From assembly GCA_016946835.1 (NCBI GenBank), contig JACVTC010000073.1, positions 278,501-342,500 of the forward strand: a DNA stretch of 64,000 nt, read 5' to 3'. This document shows, piece by piece, positions 31,131 through 44,693 of the stretch (the stretch's first letter is position 1; every line of letters starts with the position of its first letter). The notes beneath the pieces are model-generated. The model searched no databases. It saw only the letters and a list, made by a program, of their open reading frames with translations, and was not told the origin of the DNA. Source of the stretch: Neocallimastix lanati (nom. inval.) (Eukaryota > Neocallimastigomycota > Neocallimastigomycetes > Neocallimastigales > Neocallimastigaceae). Position numbers and translations under genes: made by a program.

Positions 31131-31830
31131 CCACGAAGTTTTGATCATCCTTTTTATTTTCTAAATCCATTATTATTATTAAGGATATAAATAAAACAGA
31201 TAATAATAATATAATATAATATTAAAATGAATAATAATTTATGATTTCGTTATAATTATCTTCTAAAGCCTTTTCATATTTATTATATATTTTTTTTTTG
31301 ATTTTTGTAACCATTTCAGTATCAGGGTTGCTTTTACTTATAATTTCTACTTTTTCCATAATTTTATCATAAGAGTCTTTGCTCTTTGCTGATTCAATGT
31401 ATAATAGTATTGATAATAAATTCTTTTTGATACATCAATATGATGACTCAATAATTTTGAATTTCTAATTAATTGGTTCATCATTGAAAAAAAAAAGTTC
31501 GTGATGGATTTCGAATTTATAGTATTTTTTATCATGTTTTCCTTTTAAAACTTCCATATTTCATTTTTACAATGATTGTGAATTTTTGAATAAAAGATCA
31601 TATAATTCACTGCCCTTTTTTTTGAATGATCTAAATCGGCATATTTTTCAAAATAGAGAATATTAATAAGTCAATCATTGAAACTTTATATTTTTTCAGG
31701 TTTTATATTTGTACAAGAATACATCATCAAATATTATTTTATCATATAAGTAGTAGTATTTGAACTATGAACTAAATGATCTTTAATCAACATATCAAAT
31801 TTTGTTTAGCTAAAGTAGGGTAGTATATAA
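31130..31830 (-). pseudogene. Decayed coding remnant, unknown family
   Basis: A stretch of higher G+C whose minus strand gives exon-like peptides broken by stops and frame changes: FDMLIKDHLVHSSNTTT, EKYADLDHSKKRAVNYMIFY, SKDSYDKIMEKVEIISKSN and MDLENKKDDQNFVEV. Residue composition is ordinary for protein rather than the Ile/Tyr/Phe mix of random A+T DNA here. A second partial copy lies at 32470-32620. I do not recognise the family. Confidence 0.45.
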
Positions 31831-32469
31831 TAAAAATAATCAACTTTTTTAATGAGATAAGTTTGGAATCAAAAAGATTATAATTTTTATTTTATAAATC
31901 AAAACCGCATTAATTCTCTTAATAATAAAAATGGTCCTCATTCTCTCTGAGAAGCTGTAAGAGAAGTATAATACTAAATATTATATTATGATTTTGATGA
32001 GTAAATTTTAATGATTAAAGTACTGCTTTTGAGTTTTGAACTTATAAATATTACGGATATAAATACAATAATAAATAATAGTAATACAAAATTTTTCTTA
32101 ATCATTTTTTCATTTATCTTTTATTTAATTTGTTTTGTTTTGTACATAGCAAACCATATATGTTTTATTTATTTTAATATAAATATAATGTATAATATAT
32201 ATATGTCTATATATTATAAGCATATAAATTATGCTAAATTTGATATGTTACTTGAAAACAATATAACTAACATACGTAATATAGGTCCAATTATGTTCCT
32301 TTCGTACACTTTTCCAATATTGAAATTTGGAAAGAGAGAAGATTTTTAAAGATATCATAGTAAGTAAAAGAATTGTAATGTAGTCGAGAAGAATTAAAGA
32401 TCATTTAGTTAAAAAAAAAAAAAAAAAAAAAATTAAATAATTCATTATTTTGATATGATATTTAATGAA

Positions 32470-32620
32470 ATAGTTTTGTATAAAAGGACATATAATTTAT
32501 TGCCGTTATATATTGATAATTAAGATTAGTAGTATTTGTTCTTTGAACTAAATAATCTTTAACTTCTATGGAATGGTAATCATTATTATTATCTAATTTA
32601 AGTAATAATAGAATAGTATA
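32470..32620 (-). pseudogene. Second partial copy of the decayed coding remnant
   Basis: The minus strand reads DYHSIEVKDYLVQRTNTTN and TAINYMSFYTKLFH, matching IKDHLVHSSNTTT and RAVNYMIFYSKIHNH of the remnant at 31130-31830 in the same order and strand. This suggests a tandem duplication followed by decay. Confidence 0.4.
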
Positions 32621-32629
32621 GAATAGTAA

Positions 32630-33675
<1,046 letters not shown>

Positions 33676-33872
33676 AAATTGGGATTAACGAGAGGGGATA
33701 ATAGGGTCTTCAATCTCTCCTTTTTAAACGTATCAGACTCTCTTTGGATTCTTTGTCACATCATTTCGGCATCGACATGGACCTCCCTCTATGAAAGACA
33801 TTCCCTATATGTCGCTATATACTACATACTTCTTTTCAATGATCTCTTGAACCATCAAAGTAACACAAATTA
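33676..33872 (+). repeat. Dispersed repeat family A, copy 1
   Basis: A sharply bounded island of much higher G+C starting TTGGGATTAACGAGAGGGGA. It aligns over its length with 56500-56690 (+) and with 53866-54240 (-); shared blocks are a TGGGATTAA-GAGAGG start, GTATCAGACTCTC, a CGTTTCGGC/GACGTTGA-like block and GACCTCCCTCT. No conserved reading frame is kept among copies, so it looks like a transposable-element or non-coding repeat rather than a gene. Confidence 0.65.
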
Positions 33873-35393
33873 AAAAGTATTAATTAATTCCAATAAGACC
33901 TGAGATAATTTAGCATAAAAAAAATTAAATAAAAAATAATTTCTAAGGGATACTTGTTTAGGAAAAAGAATTACTCAATGGATTTATTTATAAGTTTTAA
34001 ATTATATTTTAATCTGAGAGTCAAATATTAGAAAATTAGAGTTTTAAATTGTTTCACTTAAATTATTATTGATATTATAAATAAATAAAATAAAAGAAAA
34101 TGAAAAACATAATTTATTCTTTGTTGCTTGAGTATTTTAGTGTTATCTAATTCTTATTATTATAATATATTATTTTATACATAAAAACATATTTCTTCCA
34201 ATCTTAAAGTTTCTTTTTCATAAAGTCTAGTATGTCTAGTATCAAATTGTTTAATAAATTATGATTACACACTTTATAAATTAATTAGTAATATTATATT
34301 TATTATTAACAATCAAAAAATTTTAATAAATATTTTTCATATTATTTTTTAATTAAATATAAAAAAAATTATTTTACAATTATTAATTTGGATAGTTCAA
34401 TTATTATATTATTATTATGTATGTTTAAATTTACTATTATTTTTATTTTTTAAAAAAAATCAATTAAAATTTCATGGTTGAAATGAAATTAAAAATACTA
34501 TTTTTTATAACTAAATTAACTGGATGAATATTGATATATAATTTAATAATTTTTTATAATTATTAGTTTATTTAAAAATAAAAAGCAATTCATAAAATAA
34601 ATAATATGAAATATGAAATATTAAAGTATGCCTATAATAGTGAAGTATTAATAAAAATAAAATAAATAATTAGTACTAAAAGAATTAAAGTATTAATAAA
34701 AAAAATTAAAATTGAGTAGTATAATAAAAAAAATAAAGTATTAATAAAAATAAAAATAAATAAAATAAAATATTAAAGTACTATAAAATATTAAGAAATT
34801 AATAAAAATAAAACAAAATAAAAAAAATATTAATTTTTAATGATAGTGTTAATTTATTTAAATTTAATATCTATAAGTTTAATAATTAAGTATTGAATTG
34901 ATCTATATTCAATATTATACTTGTAGGTTGTACATAGTAATTATTTAATGTTTGAAAATATAAAATGTAATTAGAAATATGTATTAAAATAATGCATTTT
35001 AATCTACATGAATTGATGGCCAATAATATTTAGGTATTTTTTAAACATTTAAAATAAAATTGGCAATATATTAGATTATAAGAAAACATTTTTATGGAAA
35101 ATGCACATACATAATATATTATAATTATATTTAATTACTTCGTCTATTTTATTTTTTACATTTAATTAAAATCTACATAAAAAAAAAAGAAATATATATA
35201 TTAATTTTTTTTATTGTTCTTAGCACTTTTTTATTATCAAGTAAAAGATTATAGTATTTAAAATGTAAAATATTGTATTTATTCAATAATTATATTATAA
35301 ACCATTGACATATTAATAAATGAATCACTATTATTTATATTATAAATAAATCATTTTTTCTAACATGATAAAAAGAGAATATACCAAAAAATG

Positions 35394-35438
<45 letters not shown>

Positions 35439-35528
35439 TGAAGATTCAATATAATTATATTAATTAATTTGTTAATTTATCTTAATATATTAATTTTCGA
35501 AAAAATATAGATTATTAAATAATAAAAA
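33873..35528. other. AT-rich spacer upstream of ValRS
   Basis: Non-coding. It contains loosely repeated AGTATTAATAAAAAT-type units at about 34620-34830 and a poly(A) tract at about 35396-35436. The valyl-tRNA synthetase promoter and leader should lie at the right end. Confidence 0.5.
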
Positions 35529-38500
35529 ATGGCTGATTCTGAACAAAAGAAACCATTAACCAAAAATCAAGAAAAAAATGAAGCTAAAAGAAGAGCTAAG
35601 ATGGAGAAATTCTTAGCTAAACAAAAAAAGCAACAAGTAAATATTTCTAACAAATACACAAATATTATAATTTGTATTTTTTTTTAAATTTATATATAAG
35701 TATAAGAAATAATAGAAAGAAATTATTAATACTAAAAAGAATAGTAATATTTAAAAATTATTAATATATAATAAAAATAATAATTTAATAACGAAAATAT
35801 TTAAAATTTTTGTATTTTTTTTTTTTTTTTGATGGAAATTTTTATTGAAGGAAAAGGCTGCTGCAGCTAGTCAAAAGAAGGAGAAGAAGGAAAAGAAGGA
35901 AAAGAAACCAGTTGTTGAAGAATTTGTTAATACTACTAAACCAGGAGAAAAGAAGGGTAAAGTATAAAAAACATGGTTTTGTAATTAAAATTGATATATT
36001 TTATAAATTAAATTGTTGTTTAAGGCATTTATTTATTAATAAAGGAAAATAAATGAATAAATTTAATTTAAAAAGATCTTAGCGCTCCATTAGCTGCTTC
36101 ATACAATCCAAAGGCAGTTGAAGCTGCATGGTATCAATGGTGGGAAAAGCAAGGTTTCTTTAAACCAGAAATTGTTGATGGTAAACCAAAGAAGGAGGGT
36201 GTTTTTATGATTCCAATCCCTCCACCAAATGTTACTGGTACACTTCACTTGGGTCATGCTTTAACTAATGCTATTCAAGATTGTCTTGTTCGTTGGTATA
36301 AATATATTAATGATATTTATATATTTGAAATTAATGAATTAAATTCTATAATTTTATTACACATAAATTAAATTTAATTAATATTAAATTATTTAAATAA
36401 TTTTAATTATAGGAACCGTATGCAAGGAAAGACTACCCTATGGAATCCAGGTTGTGATCATGCTGGTATTGCTACACAAGTTAGTATATAGGAAAAATCT
36501 TACTGAAAAAGAAATATATATAGAAAGAAACATTAATAATTGATTTCAAATATGATTTTATAATAAAAAAATAATTAGGTTGTCGTTGAAAAGAAACTAA
36601 TGAGAGAAAGAAATCTAACTCGTCATGATCTTGGTCGCGGACCATTCATTGATGAAGTATGGAAATGGAAAGAAGAGTATGTTATTAAAAATTTTAAATT
36701 CATATAAATAAAAATAAATATGAATTAAATCAACCAAATATAGTAAATATTAACAAGTCAACAAATTTTTTTTATAAAGATATGGTAATCACATTTTCCA
36801 ACAACTTAGAAGATTAGGTTCTTCTTTCGACTGGGACCGTACTGCTTTCACCATGGATGAAGTATGTTACATTTGTAGTAATAATTTGTATATTTTGTAT
36901 ATTGATTTATTAATATGAAATAAATGTAATGTAATTAACATATTTATTTTTGAAATTTGTTTAGAAATTAAGTAGAGCTGTCAAAGAAGCTTTCTATACC
37001 ATGCATAAAGATGGTCTTATTTATCGTTCTAATCGTTTAGTTAATTGGTGTACAAAATTAAGAACTGCCTTATCTAACTTAGAAGTAAATTATTTTTTTC
37101 GTATTGTTAAAAATTATCAAATTAATGTTAAATATATATTAAAATTATTATTTATTATTTATTATTTATTATTTAAAATTAAAAAAATAATAATAAAAAA
37201 TAAATAAAAATAAAAAATAAAAAAGGTTGAAAACAAGGAACTTGAAGGTAGAACATTATTATCCGTTCCAGATCATGATCCAAACAAAAAATATGAATTT
37301 GGTGTTTTAATTTCATTTGCTTATCTTGTTGAAGATACAAACGAAGAAGTCGTTGTTGCAACTACTCGTATTGAAACCATGCTTGGTGATACTGCTATTG
37401 CTGTCCATCCGGATGATGAAAGATATAAAGTAATGAACTTCTAAATAATATTTATACTTTTTGGTTTCTTTTTTTTTTTTAAAAAAAAAAAAAAGTATAA
37501 TAAAATATTTACTAACAATATTATTGAATTTATAAATTCATTTTTATATATAATTATAGCATCTTATTGGTAAATATGTTGTTCATCCATTCAATGGTAG
37601 AAGAATTCAAATTATTGCTGATGAAATGGTTGAACGTGATTTCGGTACAGGTTGCGTTAAAATTACTCCAGCTCACGATTTTAATGATTATGAAGTTGGT
37701 AAGCGTCATAATTTAGAATTCATTAACATCTTAAATGACGATGGTACTATAAATGAAAATGGTGCACCATTTACTGTAAGTATTAATAAAATTAATTATA
37801 TTTTTACTATCTGATAAAATAATCGTAATAAATTTATTTTATAAAAAATGATATATAATAAAAGGGTCTTAAACGTTTTGATGCTCGTGAAGCTGTTATT
37901 AAAAAGTTAAAGGAATTAGGTTTATACAAGAAAACTGAAGACAATAAGATGGTAATTCCAATCTGTGGGTAAGTAAATAAATAAATTTTTTCTTCCTAAA
38001 TTAAATATGTAATATTTTGATATTAAGTATCATATATAATAATAATTATGCAAAATAGTCGTTCAGGTAATATCGTTGAACCAATGCTTAAGCCACAATG
38101 GTGGGTAAAGTGTAAGGATATGGCAGCTGCTGCCGCAAATGCTGTTAGAAATGGTGAAATTGAAATTCAACCAAAATTATCTGAAAGAGAATGGTTTAAA
38201 TGGTTAGATAATTGCCAAGATTGGTGTGTTTCACGTCAATTGTGGTGGGGTCATCAAATCCCAGCTTATTTAGTTAATATAGATGGCAAGCCACTTGAAG
38301 TAAATATTTATTTTTATATTAAAATTAAAAAAAAAAATAAAAAAAAAAATAATAATAATAATAAAATTTATGTGGAATAATAGGATAAAGATGAAAGCTG
38401 GGTTTGTGGTAGAAGTGAAGAAGAGGCTTTACAAAATGCTTATCAAAAATTCTCAGATGTACCAAAGGATAAGATTACTTTATCTCAAGATCCAGATGTT

Positions 38501-40316
38501 TTAGATACTTGGTTCTCATCTGGTTTATGGCCATTTTCTATTCTTGGTTGGCCAGATCAAGTACGAATGAAAATAGTTAAATAATTTAGACTTCTTTTTA
38601 TTAGAAAAATTGATTTAAATTTTAATAATATATATATTTAGACTAAGGATATGGAAATCTTCTATCCAAATTCAATCTTAGAAACTGGTTGGGATATTCT
38701 TTTCTTCTGGGTTGCTCGTATGGTTATGATGGGTATTCGTCTTACTGGTAAAGTTCCTTTCAAAAGAGTAAGTATAATATAATAGATTTAATTAAAAATT
38801 TTCTTATTTAAATAGTATCAAAATTTAGTTATTAAAATTTTTAAAATTAAAAGGTATTTACTCACGCTATGGTCAGAGATGCTCATGGTAGAAAAATGAG
38901 TAAGAGTTTAGGTAATGTAATTGATCCAATTGATGTTATTGAAGGTATTTCATTAGAATTATTACAAACTAGACTTGAAAAGGGTAATCTTGATCCAAGA
39001 GAAGTTGCAAAAGCTAAGGAGGGACAGGTAAAGAATTAAAGAAATATGTTTAATTATATTGTATTATTATTTAAGATTAAATAGTAATTAAAAATAATTA
39101 AAATAGAAAAAAGATTTCCCAAATGGTATTCCAGAATGTGGTACTGATGCTCTTCGTTTCGCTTTATGTGCTTACACATCAACTGGTCGTGATATTAACT
39201 TAGATATTAATCGTGTTGAAGGTTATCGTAAGTTCTGTAACAAGTTATGGAATGTAACTCGTTTTGCTTTAATGAAATTAGGTGATGATTTCAAACCAAG
39301 AGAAAACAATGAAGTAAGATAAAATAATTTTAAGTAATTTATAAATAATATAAGATATTAGAACTCTTATAAATATTAAATATTAAAACTATTTGAATCA
39401 AAATACTAAATTAATATCTTAAAAACAATAGATGGTTGGAAATGAATCTTTAGTTGAAAAGTGGATTATTTCTAGATTAAATGTTGCCATTAAAGAAACT
39501 ACTGAAAACTTAGAAACTATTAATTTAATGAACGCTACCACGGCAATTTACAACTTCTGGCTTTATGAATTATGTGATGTTTATGTTGAAGCTGTTAAAC
39601 CAATTGTTGATGCAGATGATTCTATTCCTGGTATTACTGAAAAGAAACTTTCTATGCGTAATACATTATACAATTGTCTTGAAGGTGGTCTTAAGTTATT
39701 ACATCCATTTATGCCATTTATTACAGAAGAATTATATCAAAGGTTACCACGTCGTCCAAATGACACTATTCCAACTATCATGAAGGCTTCTTACCCAGTT
39801 GTTAATCCAAGCCAAATTAACGAACAAGCTGAAAAAGACTTTGATATTATTAACCAAATTATTCATGCCTCTCGTTCTCTTGTTGTTGAATACAATATTC
39901 GTCAAGGTACTATTTATACTGTTGCTTCTAATAAGGAATTAGCCTCATTAATTGAAAGTCAATCTCAAACTATTGTTACTCTTGTCAAGGGATTGAAAGA
40001 AATTAAGGTTATTATTAAGGGTGAACCAGTTCCAGCTGGCTGTTCTGTTAATACATTAAATGAAGATATTACTGTTATGCTTCTTGTGAAAGGTTTCGTA
40101 GACTTCGATGGTGAAATTGCCAAGCTTGAAAAGAAACAAAAGAAGACACAAAACAATTACGATAATCTTCTGAAAAAGACTCAGGTTCCAGACTACGAAA
40201 CTAAAGTTAAGGAAGAAATTCGTGAAGTCAACAGTACTAAACTTAAGGCTTTAGAAGCCGAAATAGAAGCTATTACTAAAGCTATCCAAAACTTCATGAA
40301 ATTAAGAGATGAATAA
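35529..40316 (+). CDS. VAS1: Valyl-tRNA synthetase, cytosolic (16 exons)
   Basis: Class I aminoacyl-tRNA synthetase charging tRNA-Val with valine and editing mischarged threonine. Exons: 35529-35636, 35851-35956, 36076-36295, 36413-36479, 36579-36676, 36780-36861, 36965-37084, 37226-37429, 37560-37775, 37865-37968, 38059-38299, 38384-38560, 38642-38767, 38854-39027, 39107-39313, 39432-40316. They total 3,135 nt (1,044 aa), all GT-AG. The N-terminus is a Lys/Glu-rich extension without a mitochondrial presequence. The HIGH motif is HLGH (129-132), the editing domain follows ([19 protein letters not shown]), then TWFSSGLWP and KMSKS (637-641). The anticodon-binding domain and a C-terminal coiled coil ([14 protein letters not shown] onward) complete it. 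The length is close to fungal and animal ValRS. Introns are short and strongly A+T-rich; coding exons stand out by G+C. Confidence 0.97.
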
Positions 40317-40537
40317 AATTAGTTGCTATTATAAAATTTATAAAGTCAAAATAATCATTTTAAGCCGAAATTTTATTTTAAATTAATATTTTAGATTTCT
40401 AAATTTTTAAATAAATAATATATAAATATTACAAACGTAATAAGCTCATATAATTTAATAAAAAAAAATAAATAAATAAATAAATAAAATATTATCAATT
40501 TATATCAATTTTATTAATATTAATAATAATAATAATA

Positions 40538-40858
<321 letters not shown>

Positions 40859-40867
40859 ATGTTTAAA

Positions 40868-40993
<126 letters not shown>

Positions 40994-41054
40994 TAAATAA
41001 ACATTTAGTAAAAATAATTATATATGTCAAAATAAAAATTTTTTGAAATAGATT

Positions 41055-41085
<31 letters not shown>

Positions 41086-41153
41086 GTATGTGTAAATGAT
41101 TATGTCATATTCTTTTTTAAACATAGTAAGTTTGATAAATATTTGTAAATATA

Positions 41154-41166
41154 TATTTCCAATGAA
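41154..41166 (+). repeat. Left target-site duplication of retrocopy
   Basis: TATTTCCAATGAA, identical to 41956-41968 directly after the poly(A) tail. Confidence 0.9.
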
Positions 41167-41899
41167 AAATAGTATAGTAATAAAAGTAATAATAATAATA
41201 GTAATAATAATAATAGTAATAATAATAATAGTAATAGTAATAATAGTAATAGTAATAATAGTAATAGTAATAATAGTAATAGTAATAATAGTTATAGTAA
41301 TATTAGTAATAGTATTATTAGTAATGTTAGTAATAGTATTGAAAATAATGTGTATGTTGATTCTAGTGTGTGTGAAAAAGTGTTTAATTTCCTTCTTGGA
41401 GGTCGAAGTATTAATAACAGTACAAGGGAATGGAAGGATCTATTTAAGTGCCAGATGAAATCAGGTGCTTATTCTGATACTCCATTCTTGGTGTTACTGC
41501 GTCACTTCTTCAATCGATTACACCTATTGCTATTGGCCAGCAATGGTCTTTGTTCAATAGGTTCAAATCGAATCTTACTACTACTACCAAGAGCGTCAAT
41601 GCTGAAGAAGCAGTAAGACAGGCCAGCAGGGCTAGCGCAACCAATGAAGATCATAATTTCGTATCTTAAAATTATGATTAACATTGTGAAGTTAAAATTA
41701 ATTATTACACTACAGTATAATAATGCCCTTGTGAAGTCTTACAGATATTAATTAAATGAAACTAGAATATATTATACCATTATTTTATTTTATTTTGTGT
41801 TTTTTTTTTAGTTTATTTTTTATCTTTTTTTTTCTTTTAATTACATGTATTTTATCATATATTTAATTAATAAAGATGAAACAAGTTTGCTCCCGTTAG

Positions 41900-41955
<56 letters not shown>
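41167..41955 (+). pseudogene. Poly(A)-tailed, 5'-truncated retrocopy of an unknown mRNA
   Basis: Insertion bounded by a perfect 13-bp direct repeat. From 41173 an open frame encodes an Asn/Ser run followed by ordinary protein (VCEKVFNFLLGGRSINNST, REWKDLFKCQMKSGAYSDTP). The frame shifts near 41485-41490 and continues in another frame (TASLLQSITPIAIGQQWSLF, AEEAVRQASRASATNEDHNF) to a stop at 41667-41669. About 200 nt of 3' UTR follow, then AATAAA (41869-41874) and 56 A residues (41900-41955). These are the hallmarks of LINE-mediated insertion of a processed transcript. The parent gene is not in this window and I do not recognise the protein. Confidence 0.8.
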
Positions 41956-41958
<3 letters not shown>

Positions 41959-41968
41959 TTCCAATGAA
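41956..41968 (+). repeat. Right target-site duplication of retrocopy
   Basis: TATTTCCAATGAA, the direct repeat of 41154-41166, immediately 3' of the 56-nt A tail. Confidence 0.9.
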
Positions 41969-41999
41969 TATTATATCAAATCTAAAACTGCTAAATTAT

Positions 42000-42560
42000 G
42001 TAAATTCGTAATATTATAGAAGTTTCAATTACTCCTATTGAAAATAAAGTGGAATTACTTTTTCATCATTTTTTTAAGTGGGTAAACAAGGACGAAATGT
42101 CAATTATTATAATTCTCGTCTGATTCTTCAGGTCATAATCTTTCTTATGATTTCTGGAAAGATTATGAAGCACTTAAGAATTTGGGAAATCCAAGGAAGC
42201 AAGAATAGAAATTAAACAAGAAATTTGTGAGGCGATCTCATCTACCCCTAACTTTAAAGCTTGTGGTCCTAATGGAATTCCAATGGAATTCTTCAAAGCT
42301 TTGATTCCAGGTAAAGATGATTCAAAAGAATCTAGCGAAAATAATAGTAATATTTCATCTGGTTTTAGATGTCTCAAAACCTTAATTTATTGTATTTGGA
42401 ATAATGATTTTCCTAAATCATGGAATAACTCCGATAGTTTCTATTCATAAAAGGGAAGATCCATCAGATTATAATAACTATCTTGTCATCTCTCTTATCA
42501 ATAATGTATTAAAAATTGTGGCAAAAATCATCTCTAACAAAATAAATGGTAATGTTCATT
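42000..42560 (+). pseudogene. Decayed LINE reverse-transcriptase fragment
   Basis: The plus strand encodes broken pieces of the region before and within a non-LTR reverse transcriptase: PIENKVELLFHHFFKWVN, KACGPNGIPMEFFKAL (compare KAPGPDGIPIEFYKAL in the element at the right end), IWNNDFPKSWNN and EDPSDYNNY-LVISLINNVLKI (compare the NYRGISLINVGLKI block). Internal stops and frame changes make it inactive. Differences from the right-end element suggest another subfamily. Confidence 0.75.
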
Positions 42561-43165
42561 TGAAGATAATATGAAATTTATATTAACAATTTAAATCATA
42601 ACTCGAATATTCCAAAATATTCGTATTCCTACTTAACTTCATTTTACTACCCTTTCTATTATTCCTGTGAAAATGAGAAGGAGATAAATTTCTTATATTA
42701 TTAGTTATATTGATAATAAACATTTCATAATATATCAATATTAATTAATTGTTTATAAAATAATAATTAAAATTATTTCTTTAATTTCAATTCAATTTAA
42801 ATATTTTATTTAATTCTAAAATATTCTTAAACTTTAACTTTGACAAAAAGTATGCATAGATGTGAAATCCAGAACAAAAGAATAATAAATTATGAAATTA
42901 TGAACTATTATTAAATGTAGTTTTTTGTTATATATTATTAATAAAAATATTTTAATGTAACACATTTATTATATTTATTTCTTTTTATTATTTTTATTTC
43001 GAACGTATGAACATTAATTATTTATATTAATGTTTTACTGAAAATTTTAACTAAATATTAAAACTTCAAATTATAAAATAATTTTATAATTATTAATTCT
43101 CCTTCAAAATTCATTAATACCAATATTATATACTTCCATTTTCCGAAATACATTACTCAACAAAA

Positions 43166-43200
<35 letters not shown>

Positions 43201-43803
43201 TGTATTAATAAAATATTCTTTAATAATAGCACAAATTATATTTTTGGATACTAATATATTTTACTTTGGAAATAATCAATAATGATTTATATCGTATAAT
43301 TTTTCAAAGTATTATTGTTAATATTCTTAATAGTGGAAATTATATTACAAGAAAAATACTTAAAGAGTTAACAATACATTCATTAATACATTAATATTTA
43401 TTAATAATATAAAAATTTTCTTATTTTTCTTTTTAATATCATTATTGATACAAAAAAGAGTATAAAAAATATTCAATAATTTATGCAAAATGGAACTATA
43501 TTAATTTAACTAATAAATTTTAAATATTTTTTATAAAATTAGCTTTAAAAAGTTAATTATATTAGATTTTTCAATTTTAGAATATTCCGCAATATTTTAT
43601 TTTGTTATAAATTTAACTTACAGTTTGAAATTGTTCCATAATATACAAATATGCTTTAAGTATTATTAATTTGTATAAATTTTTTTTTATAAATATTATA
43701 TATAAATGATATAGTTTTGAAAGTTCAATAAACAACCATAAAACTGATTAATTAATTGAAAAACAGCAGTTATGACATATATATATGAAGTATTTACATA
43801 TTG

Positions 43804-43855
<52 letters not shown>

Positions 43856-44021
43856 TATAATAGTTTTAAAAAATAAATAACAAAGAAAAATATAATGAAA
43901 AAATGAATAAATGAATAAATGATAATTAGCAAATAAAAAATTATTATTTATTAATATTATTAAAGATATTATTAAAGATTAGTATATAATTAGATTTAAT
44001 GCTTGATATGTGTTATATTTA
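42561..44021. other. AT-rich spacer
   Basis: No coding signal. TA runs lie at about 43170-43196 and 43833-43858 and a poly(A) run at about 43804-43832. Confidence 0.55.
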
Positions 44022-44693
44022 GGAACGTTGCATTTTGAAATGTGGCTTATAAGTAAAATTTTAATTAGTAATTTAACGCCCCACATTTTTAATTTTTTAA
44101 ATAATTGTAAATAAATAAATAGATAAAATTTTTTTTTTTTTTAAAAAATTTTAATCATCAAAAAAATTTTTCTAGTGAACATTTTATATATAATTGTTAA
44201 TATAAAAAAAAATGAATTAATTAAATAAATAAATAAATAATAAATAAAAAATAAAATAAATAATATAAAATTTAATTAAATAAATAAATAAGAAATCATA
44301 AAAAATTTTATATATTTTATTTTTAACCATTAAAAAAATGGAAAAAATTCCAAAAATTGAAAAAAGTAGAACAAATAAAGCAAAAGAATTATTAAAAATA
44401 AAAAGTATAAATATTATATCTTTAAAATTTAATATTATTAAATATTATTTTATTATTATTTTAACAAAAACTACTAAAATATATCTTTAAAATTAAATAT
44501 TAAATATTATTTTAACATTATTTTATCAAAAAATATTAAAAATATCTTTAAAATTAAATATTATTTATTTATTAAATATTTGTTTATTTAATACAACTTA
44601 AAGCCAATTTTACTTTAATTGTTTATTTAAGTATACTACATTTATTATAAAGCCACATTTTAAAAGCAATATTCCGAAATGCAACATTGCCTT
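44022..44693. mobile_element. MITE-like element of the ATGTGGC family
   Basis: About 670 bp with imperfect terminal inverted repeats: the left end has AACGTTGCATTTTGAAATGT followed by GGCTTATAA, and the reverse complement of the right end has AATGTTGCATTTCGGAATAT followed by TGCTTTTAAAATGTGGCTTT. Inner motifs AACGCCCCACATTT and AAAGCCAATTT resemble those in the element at 20429-20704. It has no coding capacity. I could not fix a clear target-site duplication. Confidence 0.5.

Noticed and set aside
32011-32349. 112-residue hydrophobic open frame (+)
   Set aside because: Ile/Asn/Tyr/Phe content typical of random A+T-rich DNA here; overlaps a decayed region; no recognisable motif.
33679-33873. 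64-residue open frame inside dispersed repeat copy 1
   Set aside because: The frame is not preserved in the other two copies, so it is unlikely to be coding.
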